This document shows positions 46,639 to 59,367 of a stretch of 64,000 nucleotides of DNA, piece by piece. A program made the translations under genes and the position numbers. Under the pieces are notes generated by a model. The model ran no database searches. It saw only the letters and a list, made by a program, of their open reading frames with translations, and was not told the DNA's origin. This DNA comes from Sporodiniella umbellata (taxonomy: Eukaryota > Mucoromycota > Mucoromycetes > Mucorales > Rhizopodaceae): NCBI GenBank assembly GCA_025677835.1, contig JAIXMR010000019.1, positions 215,779 through 279,778 of the forward strand, written 5' to 3'. Numbering within the stretch: position 1 is the stretch's first letter; each line of letters starts with the position of its first letter.

Positions 46639-47658
46639 TCTTAAAATAAAAGATAGTCGTCAAACTGTTTCAAGGTTTAGTTTATTTTCAAAAAACGGAA
46701 TACAGTGAATTGAACAAGTAGTGCTACAGCCAATCAAAATCAGTTTTGCGCCTTCGGAAACAAAAGCAGGACTTCATAGTCTGCATAGAACCTTCAAAGA
46801 ATAAAAAGGGTAATAAGTAGTTGATTTTAGGTTGGAACAAGCTAAATGTGCTAACCCAAATAATACCATTACTAATCTCGGTCTTTGAGGAGCCTAGTTT
46901 ACAAACCTCGACTATTTTTAACAACTTACTATGCATACGGAGCTACTATGATTCTTTGAAAATGAAAAGCGTTTGTTCTCGTTTACTTCATCTAAAATTG
47001 TTGCAGCGTTTATGTAAGAACTTCAAACAGAAAAACCAAAAAAGGCTCGACTATAGCAAACTGTTATTTAATTGTATTTAAATTTTGATCTATATTAAGT
47101 CTTCAATAGTTTTTTTTCATGAGCTTGAAAAGCATATATCAAGTATTACCAAAACGGTTTAGTAGTGCATTACATCAAAATGTTAATAAACCAAGGGGAA
47201 AAGGGGTTACACAGCTGCATTCACAGTGTTATATTGAACTAAGCTTGCTTTTCTTTGGTGTTCGAGAAAAACTTTAGTGTTCTCTTTTAAGTTTTTTTTT
47301 GTGTGTGTTGGAATCATATATCGCGATGAGATGTGTGAATTTGATGGAGATACTTTCAGACGCGTTAAACGATACGATCTGTACTTTAAAAGCGAAAAAG
47401 TGTGTGAATTTAAGAAAGCTAATACTATACAACCTTTTGTTTTTAGTAGCTTGACCAGGTAGCGATGGAGTATTTGAAACTTAATGTCTATACTATCTGG
47501 ATCGGTATGGTTGACTCGCATAACTGAGTGATGGTAGGGCGTTGTTGATAAAATCAAAATACAAAGCGGCAAGGTATAGCGAAAAAAAAGTTCGCCCTTT
47601 TAATATAATACCGCATAAAAGCATTTTTATTTAGTTTTTTCTTTCACGTTTTTACTTC
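46639..47658. other. intergenic between divergent AOS1 and isochorismatase-like genes
   Basis: About 1 kb. Overlapping ORFs on both strands (46724-47081 and 47207-47572) were examined. None shows a recognisable domain, and opposite-strand ORFs of similar length make chance likely. Confidence 0.5.
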
Positions 47659-48461
47659 ATGTCAGGTCTTCGAAGATTAGCACCTCAAACTACTTCTTTA
47701 TTTTTATGCGACGTCCAAGAGCGATTTAAAGGGCTTATTTGGCAATACCCTTCGATCGTTTCTGTAGCAGGAAAAATGGTAAAGAAGCGAAAATAAAATG
47801 CCAGAGTTTCACTAAATAGATACACTCAATAGATTAAAGCCAGCAATATACTGGATATTCCCGTCGTTGTTACAGAGCAATACCCTAAAGGTAAGAAGAA
47901 AGCTCAAGAACTACTAAAAGTTAACAGAAAACAAAAGCATTTGGAAGGACAGTTTCGGAACTGGACATCTCTAATGCTGCAATCTGTGCTGAAAAGACAA
48001 AATTCAGCATGTACATTCCAAGTGTAGCTGACGTACTAAAAGAAAAGAACACAAAGTCGGTCATTCTTCTTGGAATCGAAGTAGGCATACATCTATATAT
48101 ACATACGATGAATACATATCTTATTTCGATAAATGAGTAGAGTCATGTTTGTGTACTCCAAACTACTCTCGAATTAATCGAAAACAATTACGATGTCCAT
48201 GTATTGGCTGATGGGGTTTCATCGCAAAACCATCCAGAAATCAACATTGCCCTTGATGTAAGTTTAGGCTAAGTAAAGATTCATATCATAACTTTTGTAT
48301 AGCGAATGAAATCTGCAGGGGCTGCTGTCACAACTTCAGAATCTGTATTATTCCAGCTGGTTCAGGACGCCAATCATGAAAAATTCAAAGGAATTGGCGC
48401 TCTTATAAAAGAGTATACAGAGTCTACCAAAGTGAACAAAATTTTGTTCAGACCACATTAA
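47659..48461 (+). CDS. isochorismatase-like hydrolase (ISOC1/2 type)
   Basis: Cysteine-hydrolase-fold protein; true substrate of this branch is not established. Exons 47659-47778, 47833-47890, 47938-48080, 48141-48257 and 48303-48461 close in frame to 198 residues. The catalytic triad is in place: Asp in [10 protein letters not shown], Lys in AEKTKFSM, and Cys in [11 protein letters not shown]. The segment [18 protein letters not shown] is also typical of the ISOC family. There is no targeting signal. Stops of this gene and COA8 are only 17 bp apart, tail to tail. Confidence 0.92.
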
Positions 48462-48478
48462 TAATAAACTTGCTTTAT

Positions 48479-49227
48479 TTATGACTCAAAGCTCTTCTCC
48501 CAAAATCCTGTTCCTTTGTACATCTCATTACTTTTCTTTGGTTTCTTCATTGCCCGAATCGTAGCTTTGAGTCCAGGATAAAGCTGTGCTATATTCATCC
48601 TCCACCAAGTTCGGTTGTATTTCATTTGGCGATCATAAGCTTTGTTCAGGAAATCTTTGTAAAACAAAGACATTGCCTCTGGTGTCACTTCTTGACCACT
48701 GTTTTTCACTATCTATTGTGAATTTGGAGTTTGGTTTGATAATTTCCCTTACATTGCTCTTCATATTCGCTTTTAGCTTTCACAAACATCAAGTTATTTT
48801 CGTACCAAAACTTGTGATTGAACTCGTCAATCCGCTGACATGACTCTCTCCATTCTCTTTCCTACACAATCTGTAAATGCGGTGACTTTACTACAATTTT
48901 GTGTATATACTTCTTTTGTTTCATTTGGAGACACGTAGTATTTGACTGGTCGTAAGTTAGAAATGGGGTCAGGTGTTCCAATCATGTCAGCAGCCACTGG
49001 CTTCAAAAGATCATGACTTTGATGTGTTCTAGTTTCTGTTGTTGTTAAATATTTAGTACTTCAAAGTGAGATTTTACTTTTGGCAGCCACACTACTCATG
49101 GCACGACGAGCATTGTAAAATGAATTGCAAGATCTTGAGAAATGCTAAAATCCTTTGAGTTCAGGTGATTGAGTTTTCTCTTTAGATAAAAAAAAAACTG
49201 AATGATTACTTTAACGGTAGTTGACAT
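48479..49227 (-). CDS. COA8: cytochrome c oxidase assembly factor 8 (COA8/APOPT1 family), mitochondrial
   Basis: Mitochondrial matrix protein needed for complex IV assembly in animals. Five exons (49210-49227, 49078-49144, 48911-49035, 48753-48861, 48479-48708) close in frame to 182 residues. The N-terminus MSTTVKHFSRSCNSFYNARR is a basic presequence-like helix. Family motifs follow: GTPDPISNLRPVKYYVSPNE, REWRESCQRIDEFNHKFWYE and TPEAMSLFYKDFLNKAYDRQ, then YNRTWWRMN. Small exons and short introns made it invisible as one ORF. It overlaps no neighbour. Confidence 0.9.
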
Positions 49228-51161
49228 TGATATATACAATTTTTTTCTTATTTAAAAAAACAACGAAAAGCAAACCTTTCCAGGGTTGCATTTTTAGATC
49301 TCCGCTTTCAATTGTAAAAAAAGATGAGCCCATAAAAGAGCCAAGCACAATGAAAACAAACGACAGTAGGTCAATGCTTGCAGAAAAAAATACTTTCCCT
49401 TTAAATTTACAGAAAAACCAAAGGAACTTATTTTTTTTAACTTAACTGCTGGTATATTTACCCTTCTAAAGAATATATATATATATATATATCCATACTT
49501 GCTACAACGGCGAAAGGTGTCTGGTTAGGTAGTACAAATCAGGAGTATAGTTTTCTGTGAAACAATAATAGAGTTGTCTTGGTCTACAAACTTTTAGACC
49601 AAAACTGCCAATCAACGCTTGTTTTAAAACAGAGGAAAACACAACTACAGCTTAGTACGAAACCTGCATTTGTGTATATACAAATGTCCGAGGTGTTAAA
49701 GGCTACGAAGATTTGCTGTAAACGGGTAGTGCCTTAGACAAAATGAGATTTATATCTCTTATAATTATAATTAGCTTATAGATTTAGGAAGCAAAACGTT
49801 TCTTTAATTGACCAGAAAACAGCCTGCTGTTGCTATCAAAATATACAGCTGAAGTCATTGAACACCTGTTATACTTGTCATGTTTAGTATGTAGGTCGCG
49901 CTTTTCCTTTTGATCTATACATAATGTACTAAACAGGTACTTAGGCGCACATGTGCCTATAATTTATTGTATGCTAAAGTTTCTTTATTAAACAAATGCC
50001 CGTATAGGCCTTGGTTTAAGTTTTTTGCTCTTCTTAATTTGTGCTTCGCTTGATTCGCTTCAGCTTTGTGCCACCTAAATGTCAATCGACCTTGGTTTTT
50101 ATTAGTTTACTTTAAAGAAATACGTTGCTGGGGATACAAAGCACAAACTAAAATAGCCCTATCACAATACCCTTTCCTATTTCAGCTCTGGACTTTAATG
50201 ACTGAGTTGCAGAACACACATATAGCACAACTTGGTGTCTTTCAAAATGAATCAAACATGCTGGTGAGGCTTTTTATTTTTCCAAAAATAAAAATAAAAG
50301 CATAATTGAATATGCTAAAAAAAAAAACAAGCACAATGGGTTCTTATCTTTAGTTACTCTCAGCAAACTTTTGGTAGCACTGACTTATTGCTGAGACTTC
50401 TAATACCACATTCAAAGTTTTTAGCACTTTCTGAATAAACAAAGCATTGTTTGTAACTACAAAAAAAAAGGAGTGGTTGTGATAATTTCAGATGCAGTGA
50501 ACTGCTTGTTTGTAAGTTGTGCTTCACAATATATATCGCATCGATTTAGCAAGATAATTACATAAATCAATGCAGTAGCTCAAATGGCCAACCTTTTTTT
50601 ATACGAATCAGAGGATTAATACAACTAAGGCAAAAAAAAAAAAAAAAAAAAAAAAAAAAGGTTTTTTTATCGCTCAAAGCTTCTGACAATTGTTTGTACG
50701 CTAAAAACAAAAACTGAGAAAAAGCAAGTAAACTACGGAAAAATAAAGGCCGCGATCCGCTTTCTACGCTTCTGTACGAGTGTACGTTTGATATATGAAT
50801 AGATCCAGAAAATATTCAGGATTTCAACAAAAAGATCAAAAGATGTATATGTTTTTAATTAAGAAGGCCATAGCGGTAGGTATTCAAAACTTTTATGTAG
50901 TCACCCAAAAAAGAACTGTACCCTTATGCACAAATATGTGGAAGATTTATTGTTTTTAAATGATGAGACGAGTAACATCTAGATAAGAAACTAATTCCGC
51001 AGCAGAAAGCAAAAAAAAAAAAAAAAAAAAACAAAAAAAGTTTAGAGCCGATCAGCTGGAACTACTTTAAATATGATAGTTAATCTTGCTTTTTTTTTTT
51101 TTTAACCAGTTTTTCTTTTTTCTTTTTTTTTAGAAAAAGGTGATCGTCTCCCATATAAAAG
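49228..51161. other. intergenic, no confident gene
   Basis: About 1.9 kb, A+T-rich, with a TA microsatellite (49475-49492) and A runs at 50633-50659 and 51011-51030. An 79-codon ORF at 50066-50305 has no recognisable feature. The last 100 bp upstream of the transporter are T-rich. Confidence 0.6.
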
Positions 51162-51314
51162 ATGGAAGAGAAACACTATGTGACCTACACCGAGGAGGTT
51201 GTAGAGTTTGAAAAAACTCAAGAAAACTCATTTACAAGTACAGTCGAAGGTATTCCTTTGGGTCGACGAGAGACATATGGAGAAGAAGAGGTGGATCAAG
51301 TTAATGTCAAAGGT

Positions 51315-51356
<42 letters not shown>

Positions 51357-53085
51357 CAAAACAAGCCAAAACTCTAAGCTAAATCAAACAATGCACGATA
51401 TAGAGGCCAAAATCCAGTACGAAGAATTACGTCGTGAATTGACAGCCTTGAGCCAGAAAACAACCCCATCCAGATTAGAGGAAGGCCAATCCAAATCTGA
51501 AGAGTTCAATTTAAGCGAGTTTTTACATGGCATGTCTCAAGATTTAGATGCAAACGGAAAAAAGAGAAAACACCTGGGCGTCTTGTGGGAAAATCTTCAT
51601 GTGGAGGTACACTAATTTAAAGATGCAGCTGAGACAAAAACTAACGGTACCTTTAACAGGGCCTGGGTGCTGATGCATTTACAATCCCGACAGTGCTAAG
51701 TAATATCTTATCGGTCTTTAGTTTTTGGAAGATGTTCAAAAAGACAAACACAAGTACAAAGGTGATACTAGACAATTTGACAGGATGCTGTAGGGATGGT
51801 GAGATGCTTCTTCTTCTTGGACGCCCAGGAGCTGGTTGTAGCTCTTTTTTAAAAATCATTGCCAACATGCGTGGATCCTATACAAAAATCGATGGTACTG
51901 TCAGCTATGGCGGGATTGATCCCGAAGTGTTTTCAAAGCGCTTTCAAGGTCAAGTATGTTATAATCAGGAAGAGGATCAGCACTACCCAACGCTTACAAC
52001 CAAACAAACCTTACAATTTGCGTTGCGAACTAAAACCCCTGGAAATCGCTTGCCGGAACAAACCAAGGCAGAATTTGTGGATCGAGTTCTTTATATGCTT
52101 GGTAATATGCTGGGCTTAACAAAACAAATGGATACCATGGTAGGCAACGCGTTTGTCCGTGGATTGTCTGGTGGAGAGCGAAAACGATTGTCAATTGCGG
52201 AGCAGATGACAGCTTCGAGTACAATTAATTGCTGGGACTGTTCCACACGGGGACTAGATGCAGCCTCTGCCCTTGATTATGTTCGCTCGCTAAGGATCAT
52301 GACAGATGTTTTCGATATAACTACTATCGCTACACTATATCAGGCTTCCAACAATATATATAACACTTTTGATAAGGTCATGGTTCTGGACGAAGGCCAG
52401 TGCATTTTCTTTGGTCCAGTACACGCTGCCAAGCCTTACTTTGAATCTCTAGGGTTTCACTGTCCTGCGAGAAAATCCACTCCAGATTTCCTGACAGGTT
52501 TATGCAATCCTCTTGAGCGTGAATTTAAACCCGGATTTGAAAACACTGCACCCACTCGCGCTAGCGAGTTCCAAAAGCATTATCTAAGGTCTGATATATG
52601 TCGACAAATGACTGAGGATTTTAATGAATACAAAGAACTTGTTCAAAGAGAGAATAAAGCCGGTGCTTTTGAGGATGCTGTAAGAGAAGAACAACAAAAG
52701 CGCGCCTCTAAAAATTCACCACATATTGCCTCATTTTATCAGCAAGTGAAGGCACTTACTATCCGACAATACCACCTTCTGATCAAGGATACGCAAGCTC
52801 TAATTTCTCGTTATGGTACAATTCTTATACAATCGCTCATCACAGCCTCTTGTTTTTTCAAGCTACCGTTGACATCTTCTGGTGCATTCTCGCGTGGGGG
52901 TGCACTTTTTTTTGCTGTGTTATTCAATGCTTTCATCTCTCAATCTGAATTGGTTCGTTTCTTGACAGGTCGGCCTATTCTTGAAAAGCATAAACAATAT
53001 GCTCTCTATAGACCTGCAGCGTTTTATATTGCGCAAGTAGTTATGGATATTCCATATGCTATTGTTCAAGGTAAACTAAACTAAA

Positions 53086-53131
<46 letters not shown>

Positions 53132-55734
53132 ACACAAGAATCTAATGTATATTTCAAATCATAGTACTTTTGTTTGAGATTTGTTCTTACTTTATGATGG
53201 GTCTTAATTTATCTGCTGGTAGATTTTTTACGTACTTTATCACGTTGTTTTTCATCAATATGTGTATGAATGGATTCTTTCGATTCTTTGGGGCCATTAC
53301 ATCCAGTTTTTTCCTTGCGACCCAAATCACGGGTGTTTTATTAATTGCTCTTACCTCTTACACTGGCTACACCATCCCTTATAATAAGATGCATCCATGG
53401 CTCTTTTGGATTTACTATATCAACCCGATCACATATGCCTATAAAACTTTATTATCAAATGAGATGCAAGGTCAAGTCTACTCATGCGAGTCCAATGGTA
53501 TTCCGTTTGGCCCTGAATATACTGACTGGAACTATAAGGCTTGTACGATGCAAGGAGGTACTGCAGGTAACCCAAATGTTCTGGGCGACGATTATCTTTT
53601 GGCCACGTTTGATTACAAGACATGGCAGCTGTGGGCTCCAGATTTTATAGTTGTTGTAGCCTTCTTCTTATTCTTTACGTTCCTGACCGCCATGGCCATG
53701 GAACTCGGAGGTATTAACAAAGCAGCCTCATTGACAAGACTCTATCTACCTGGGAAAGCACCCAAGCCTCGCACGTCGGAAGAAGAAGACGAACGTCGCC
53801 GTCAGCAAAAAACGGTACACATGGACAAGATATCGACCGGAACCACCTTCTCTTGGCAGCATGTCAATTATACTGTGCCTATTCCTGGCGGTACCATCCA
53901 ACTGTTGAATGACATTGGTGGTATTGTTCGCCCAGGCCATCTGACAGCCTTGATGGGCTCTTCTGGCGCAGGAAAAACCACGCTGTTGGATGTTTTGGCT
54001 CGCCGAAAGACGATTGGTCAAGTCGAAGGACGTGTCTATCTAAACGGGGAGTCTCTGATGAACGACTTTGAAAGAATCACTGGCTATTGTGAACAGATGG
54101 ATATTCATCAACCCAAAGTGACTGTTCGAGAAGCCTTAAGGTTCTCAGCCAGTCTTCGTCAATCTTCCAAAGTTTCTGAGCAAGAAAAGTATGAGTATGT
54201 AGAGGAGATTATTCATCTGCTAGAGATGGACGACATTGGTGATGCCCAAATTGGCGATGTAGAGTCTGGCTTTGGTATTTCTGTGGAAGAGCGCAAGCGG
54301 TTAACGATTGGTATGGAACTGGTTGGAAAACCTCAGCTTTTGTTTTTAGACGAACCTACCTCAGGTTTGGATGCTCAATCTTCTTACAATATCATTCGAT
54401 TTATTCGCAAGTTGGCAGATGCCGGTTGGCCTGTGCTCTGTACAATCCACCAACCTTCAGCTATTCTCTTCGAACATTTTGACCATCTTTTGCTTTTGGT
54501 ACGTGGCGGACGTACGGCTTATCATGGAGAGATTGGACCCGATTCGCGTACGATGATAGATTACTTTGAAAAGAACGGTGGGCCCATCTGCACTCCAGAT
54601 GCAAACCCTGCAGAATATATCCTGGAGGTTGTGGGTGCTGGTACGGCTGGTAAGGTCACACAAGATTGGGCGGATATTTGGGAGCATTCGAAAGAAGCCA
54701 AGAATTTGGAAGCTGAGCTAGACGAAATCGACCAAACGGCGAACAAGCACCCAACGCGTGAAGCCTATACGTATGCTACCTCTTTCAGTACTCAGTTCAA
54801 GCTGGTGTATAAGCGTATGTTTATCGCCTACTGGCGTACGCCTCAATACAACATTGGCCGTTTTCTGAACTTGATGTTTACTTCACTTATCACCGGGTTC
54901 ACTTTCTGGAAGTTGGGCAATTCTTCTTCAGACATGCTCTATAAAGTATTTGCATTGTTCAGTACGTTTATCATGGCGATGGTGATGATTATCTTGGCGC
55001 AGCCCAAGTTTATGATTGAACGTATCTATTTCCGTCGAGAATATGCCTCAAGGTACTATGGATGGCTTCCGTTCGGTCTTTCTGCTATTCTTGTGGAAGT
55101 ACCTTATATCATCTTTTTTGCGGCTGCTTACATGTGCGGTTTCTATTGGACAGCGGGCATGAAGAACACGTCTGAAGCTTGTGGTTATTTTTATATTACG
55201 TTTGTGGTGCTTGTCTGTTGGGCGGTGACTCTGGGGTTTGTGATTGCCGCTATTGCAGAGCTACCGACGATGGCAGCGGTGATCAATCCTCTGGTGATGT
55301 CACTTTTGATTCTTTTCTGCGGTTTGATGCAATCGCCTGCAGCCATGCCTCGCTTCTGGAGTGCATGGATGTACTGGCTCGATCCATTTCACTATTATAT
55401 CGAAGGCCTTGCGGTGAACGAGTTGGGTACCCTGATGGTAGAATGCTCAGATGCTGATCTTGTACGCTTCACACCACCACCAGGCCAGACCTGTGGTGAA
55501 TACACTAAAAGTTTTCTCTCGGTGGCTACAGGTTACATCAAAAACCCAGCCGCCGTCCAGCCCGAATCATGTCACTATTGTACTTTCAAGTCTGGTGCTG
55601 AATTTTACGAAATGGGCTTTGGGTGGAGTGCTTCTCACAAATGGAGAAATTTCGGTATTCTTTTTGCCTTTTTTATCTTTAACTCTCTTGTTTTCTTGGG
55701 GATGGTTTACCTGAGAAGAAAAGGCAGACGATAA
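51162..55734 (+). CDS. PDR-type ABC transporter (ABCG full transporter)
   Basis: Plasma-membrane efflux pump of the pleiotropic drug resistance family. Exons 51162-51299, 51379-51606, 51660-53070 and 53165-55734 close in frame to 1448 residues in the NBD-TMD-NBD-TMD order. NBD1 has the PDR-type Walker A GRPGAGCSSFLK, signature VRGLSGGERKRLSIAEQ and the modified Walker B region WDCSTRGLDAAS. NBD2 has a canonical Walker A GSSGAGKTTLLDVLARRK, a degenerate signature SVEERKRLTIGMELV and Walker B LLFLDEPTSGLDAQSS. This asymmetry is normal for PDR pumps. Introns 1 and 3 contain A runs of 37 and 41 bases. Its 3' end faces the adenylate-forming reductase 107 bp away, so it could export that enzyme's product. 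Confidence 0.96.
51318..51354. repeat. poly(A) tract in transporter intron 1
   Basis: About 37 consecutive A within a 79-bp intron, so nearly half of the intron is homopolymer. Confidence 0.95.
53088..53128. repeat. poly(A) tract in transporter intron 3
   Basis: About 41 consecutive A preceded by gtaaactaaactaaact-type repeats directly after the 5' splice site; the longest homopolymer noticed in the window. Confidence 0.95.
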
Positions 55735-55841
55735 AGAAGACTTTCCCCTCATTTTAGACGTTATTTTTTTTTTTTTTTTTTTATATATATATATAGATAG
55801 ATGTAAGAATACATCCTGTTCATTTTTAATCCTACTCCATA

Positions 55842-58800
55842 CTATATAAAAACCGATTTTTTTCCCCTCCAATGATCAAAGTATTTAGCAAAAAGATGAT
55901 GATCTAAAGCGGGTATGTTATGAAGAGCTTGAGAGTGATTTTCAGTCAGCGTGGTCTCCCAAACGGGCATTTTCATACCCGAGTGAAAGGTGTTTTGAAA
56001 GTGATTGAGCAAACGATAGGCGGGATTTGATTCCTGAGCGGCCAAAGCCTGTAACCATCGGTGAGGACTGACGGTGGTAAATTGAATGCCACAGGCCTGC
56101 ATGATGTCCAGGAGATGGTGCCAGGAGTATGTTTTGGGGTTAACGATATGGTAAACGGATTTTGCTTTTGAGTGACAGAGGATCAGGTCGGTGATGACAG
56201 CAGAAGCCGAGTCGACAGGAATCCAATCCAAGACTGTGTCTAGCAGAGGCATCTTGCGCATCATGGCACCACCCGCCATGATAAGCGGGAACTGTTCTAG
56301 AGTATTCCAGACCCCATGCAGCGAATCACCACAGACCTGACCGAGACGTTGTACTGTACATGGCATTCCTTTTTCCCGTACGAGATAATCCAACAAGACC
56401 TCACAGATAAACTTGGACTGAGCGTAGCCCATGGCCATCGGAGCACGAACGTCGAGCGGCATGGGCTGCTCAGGCACCCGAGGACCCAGATTGGCACTGG
56501 CGCTAATACTGGAAACAAAATGAAGATGGATAGGTCGATAGGGATTATAGGCAAACCTGACAAGGTTATAGAAGGGTGCGATGCAGGTCTTGTCATAATG
56601 TTCGAGGTTCATGTTAAAATCGACCCTCCAGGCACAGTGCTGAACGACATCCACCGTGGCTTTGAGGGTGAGGTATCGCTCAAGGCTCAGACCGAGATAG
56701 GGAGCGTCCAAGGTCAGATTCAGAATCTCTACACGCTCCGTGTCCAAGAGCTGAGGGTCCAACGCACGCGATTGGAAAGCGTGAACGAGCCTTGCTCTCG
56801 GGTCTTGTCCTCGCACGACGCAGTACACTTTTTCTATCCGGTCCTCCCGAAGCAGGTCGCGTAACACGAACGCGCCCAAGGAGCCTGTGACGCCTGTCAA
56901 GAGCACGACGCGGTACACGCGATGAGAAGGCGTGAGGGGAGAAAACTCGCTCTTGGCTCGTTCAAGATAAGAATGCATCAAGAGCTGGGTCAGGTCCTTC
57001 TTTTCCCCACCAGAGAACAAAGCGTGTTCTAATTCAGCCAGGCTAGGATGATCGTAGACAAAATGTGTGGAGAGCGGGCCAAAGGATTGGCAGAGAAGGT
57101 GACGCAGCTGGACTGCCTTGAGTGAGTTCAGGCCGAGGTCAAAAAGGGAGGTGGTAGGGGGCAAAGGGGAAACGTCCAGGACCTGAGCGATGATGGTCTC
57201 TAGACTGGTATGAGGCGATAACTGGGGGGGATGCATCAGGTCTTGATAGAGAGTATGGATGAGGGTTTCATACTCTAGCAAGACCTGTTTACGTTTCAAG
57301 GAGCCCTTTTCTGTACAGGGCAAGTGACTGTCGAGAGGCAAGATTTTGACCATCTGAGGTAAAAGGGTACCAAAGTTGGCAGATTCCTGATTGGCTCTGT
57401 CGACAGCGGTCTGTACGCCCTGAAGTATGGCGCGTGGGTCGTGGTGTACAGCATAAGCCAAGTCGATCTCGATCAAAGCCGCGGTACATTGTTGACGATG
57501 GCCAATGACGGCCGCCTGTTTGACAAACGGACTCTGACGCAAAGCCATCTCGATTGGGATCGGATTGACCTTTTCACCGTTCTGGAGCAAGAGAAGGTCG
57601 TCCAGGCGGCCATAAAAGTTGTAGCAGTCTGGGTAGGTTGGATCCTGAGTATAGAGATCGTTGGTGTTGTAGCCCCCATCTGGACGATTGGCGACGTTGA
57701 TGGCCAGATGAGGGTAGCCTGGACGTAGATAGAGATGAAAGACGCCCGGATAGAGGGGTTTGAAGGCACAGTAAGGTAGACCGTGTTCATCCGCCATCAG
57801 AGGACGAAGCGCATACCAATTCTCCCCACCGGCCAGATCGGCAGCCATGATTTTCCCCATCTCTGTGCCTCCAAACGCGTTCAACACGTTGATCTTTTGA
57901 CTTTGAAACCATTGACCGACCTGTTGGTTTAATGGCGCACTTCCCAACACTACCCACTTGAGGCGTTGCATGGCTTCAAAATCCTGGGTTTCTTTCAGAA
58001 ACGGAATCATGCCTTCCAACAGAATGGGTGGTAACAGCAAGAGCGTTGCCTTGTTCTTGACCAAAGCATCCTGTATATCCTGAGGTGAGGGAGTGGCGGT
58101 TTCTATAAAGATCAAACTTGCCCCTGCTGTCAGGCCATTCAGCATACAGGCCATACCAAACGCATGAAATCTAAAGCCAGAAAAAAAAAAATCTGTGAAT
58201 CGGCACAGATAAAGAATTGACTTACAAGGGGGCACAAGCCAGTAGGACGTCTTGATGGTTAAAGACGTCAGGATTATTATTCTGTGCTCGTGCGGCTTCA
58301 TAAAAGGTAGGGAGATAAAACAGGTATCGGTTAGAGCATTCGATGGGTTGTGGAAAACGGGTGGTGCCCGAACTAGGGTGGGTGTGAATGAAGGTAAGCG
58401 TAAGTGATTTTTGTTACCTATGCAAGAGGAGTACGGATTCGTTTATGTTTTGATCAAGAGCCGAGGTATCCAACTGATAGAGGAGTGGATGGGGAGGTTG
58501 GTCTAGTAAGTGGGGTAGATCCAGAGGTTGAACTACCTGAATGGACACTCTCTCCTCTGCTACCACGGTCGATCGAGCCATGGTTTCATAGCAAGCCATG
58601 ACGATCCAGAGAGTTGTACCTGTGCTTTGGATCAAGTCTGCGTTGGCTGCTTTCGAGTTACGTGGAGACATCAGCAGAAAGCGTTGACGCAGCTTGAACA
58701 AGGCCAAGACCCACAGCATGTAGTCTACACCGCTTGCTCCTAAAAACGAGAGAGTGCCCTCTGCGCTTTGGACACAAGCCCATAGACCGCAGGCTAAATA

Positions 58801-58974
58801 AGTCGACAATCGATCCACTTGAGCATAACTCAACGTCTTGTACTCTTCACCCACACGGTAGCGTGCCATCACACTATCAGAAAAGCATTGGCTTTGATAT
58901 CTAAAAAAATTGATAAACGTCTTGTGTTTATCAATTCGGGCTTCTATTCCTGTGGGTGTAAAATACGTAGGCAT
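55842..58974 (-). CDS. NRPS-like adenylate-forming reductase (A-T-R carboxylic acid reductase)
   Basis: Activates a carboxylic acid as AMP ester, loads it on a phosphopantetheine arm and reduces it with NAD(P)H, usually to an aldehyde. Exons 58418-58974, 58226-58372 and 55842-58170 close in frame to 1010 residues. The A domain carries HSSGTTRFPQPI (A3), PLFHAFGM, NAFGGTEMG (A5) and GRLDDLLLLQNGEKVNP (A7/A8). The carrier motif is DLGLNSLKAVQ, with the serine kept but Asn where Asp is usual. The reductase domain has TGVTGSLGAFVLRDLL for cofactor binding and Ser (VSSISA), Tyr and Lys (YAQSK) as catalytic residues. It looks richer in G+C than its neighbours. The substrate (an aryl, amino or L-2-aminoadipate-like acid) cannot be read. 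It is not a LYS2, since it lacks that enzyme's long N-terminal portion. Confidence 0.93.
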
Positions 58975-59091
58975 CTTGAAAAAAAAAAAAAAAAAAAAAA
59001 AGGAAAAAAAAAAAAAAAAGAAAAGGAAAACTATAAAAGAGGCAGTATTTATTCTTTATAAATGGACCACTCAGGGTCAAGCTAACATGCC

Positions 59092-59117
<26 letters not shown>
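59092..59117. repeat. (CT)n microsatellite
   Basis: Thirteen CT units followed directly by a T run, upstream of the reductase gene. Confidence 0.95.
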
Positions 59118-59125
<8 letters not shown>

Positions 59126-59331
59126 TTTGCCTCTTAAACACAACCGTGATAGACATGATGTCTAAGCGCGTTTTTTTTTTTTTTTTTTTTTTTGGTGTGA
59201 CCGTTCCTAGGCAAACAATACTACGCTTTCTTGCTCTGTTTCAAAGACAACCCGTATACAGAAAAAAAAAGGGGGGGGTGAGAGATGGCATCACCCATGT
59301 TGTGTGTGTGTGTGTGCTTTGTTTAATCCTC

Positions 59332-59332
<1 letters not shown>

Positions 59333-59366
<34 letters not shown>
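59333..59366. repeat. poly(T) tract, 34 bp
   Basis: Uninterrupted run of T shortly after a (TG)n repeat. Confidence 0.95.

Positions 59367-59367
<1 letters not shown>

Noticed and set aside
46724..47081. Overlapping ORFs on both strands
   Set aside because: Similar lengths on opposite strands without recognisable motifs; neither is preferred.
47207..47572. Minus-strand 121-codon ORF resembling a small soluble protein
   Set aside because: A segment such as MRVNHTDPDSIDIKFQ looks protein-like, but I could not match it to a family, and a plus-strand ORF covers the same bases.
52200..52260. Broken Walker B in transporter NBD1 as a sign of a pseudogene
   Set aside because: A modified NBD1 is characteristic of functional PDR pumps; the rest of the protein is intact.
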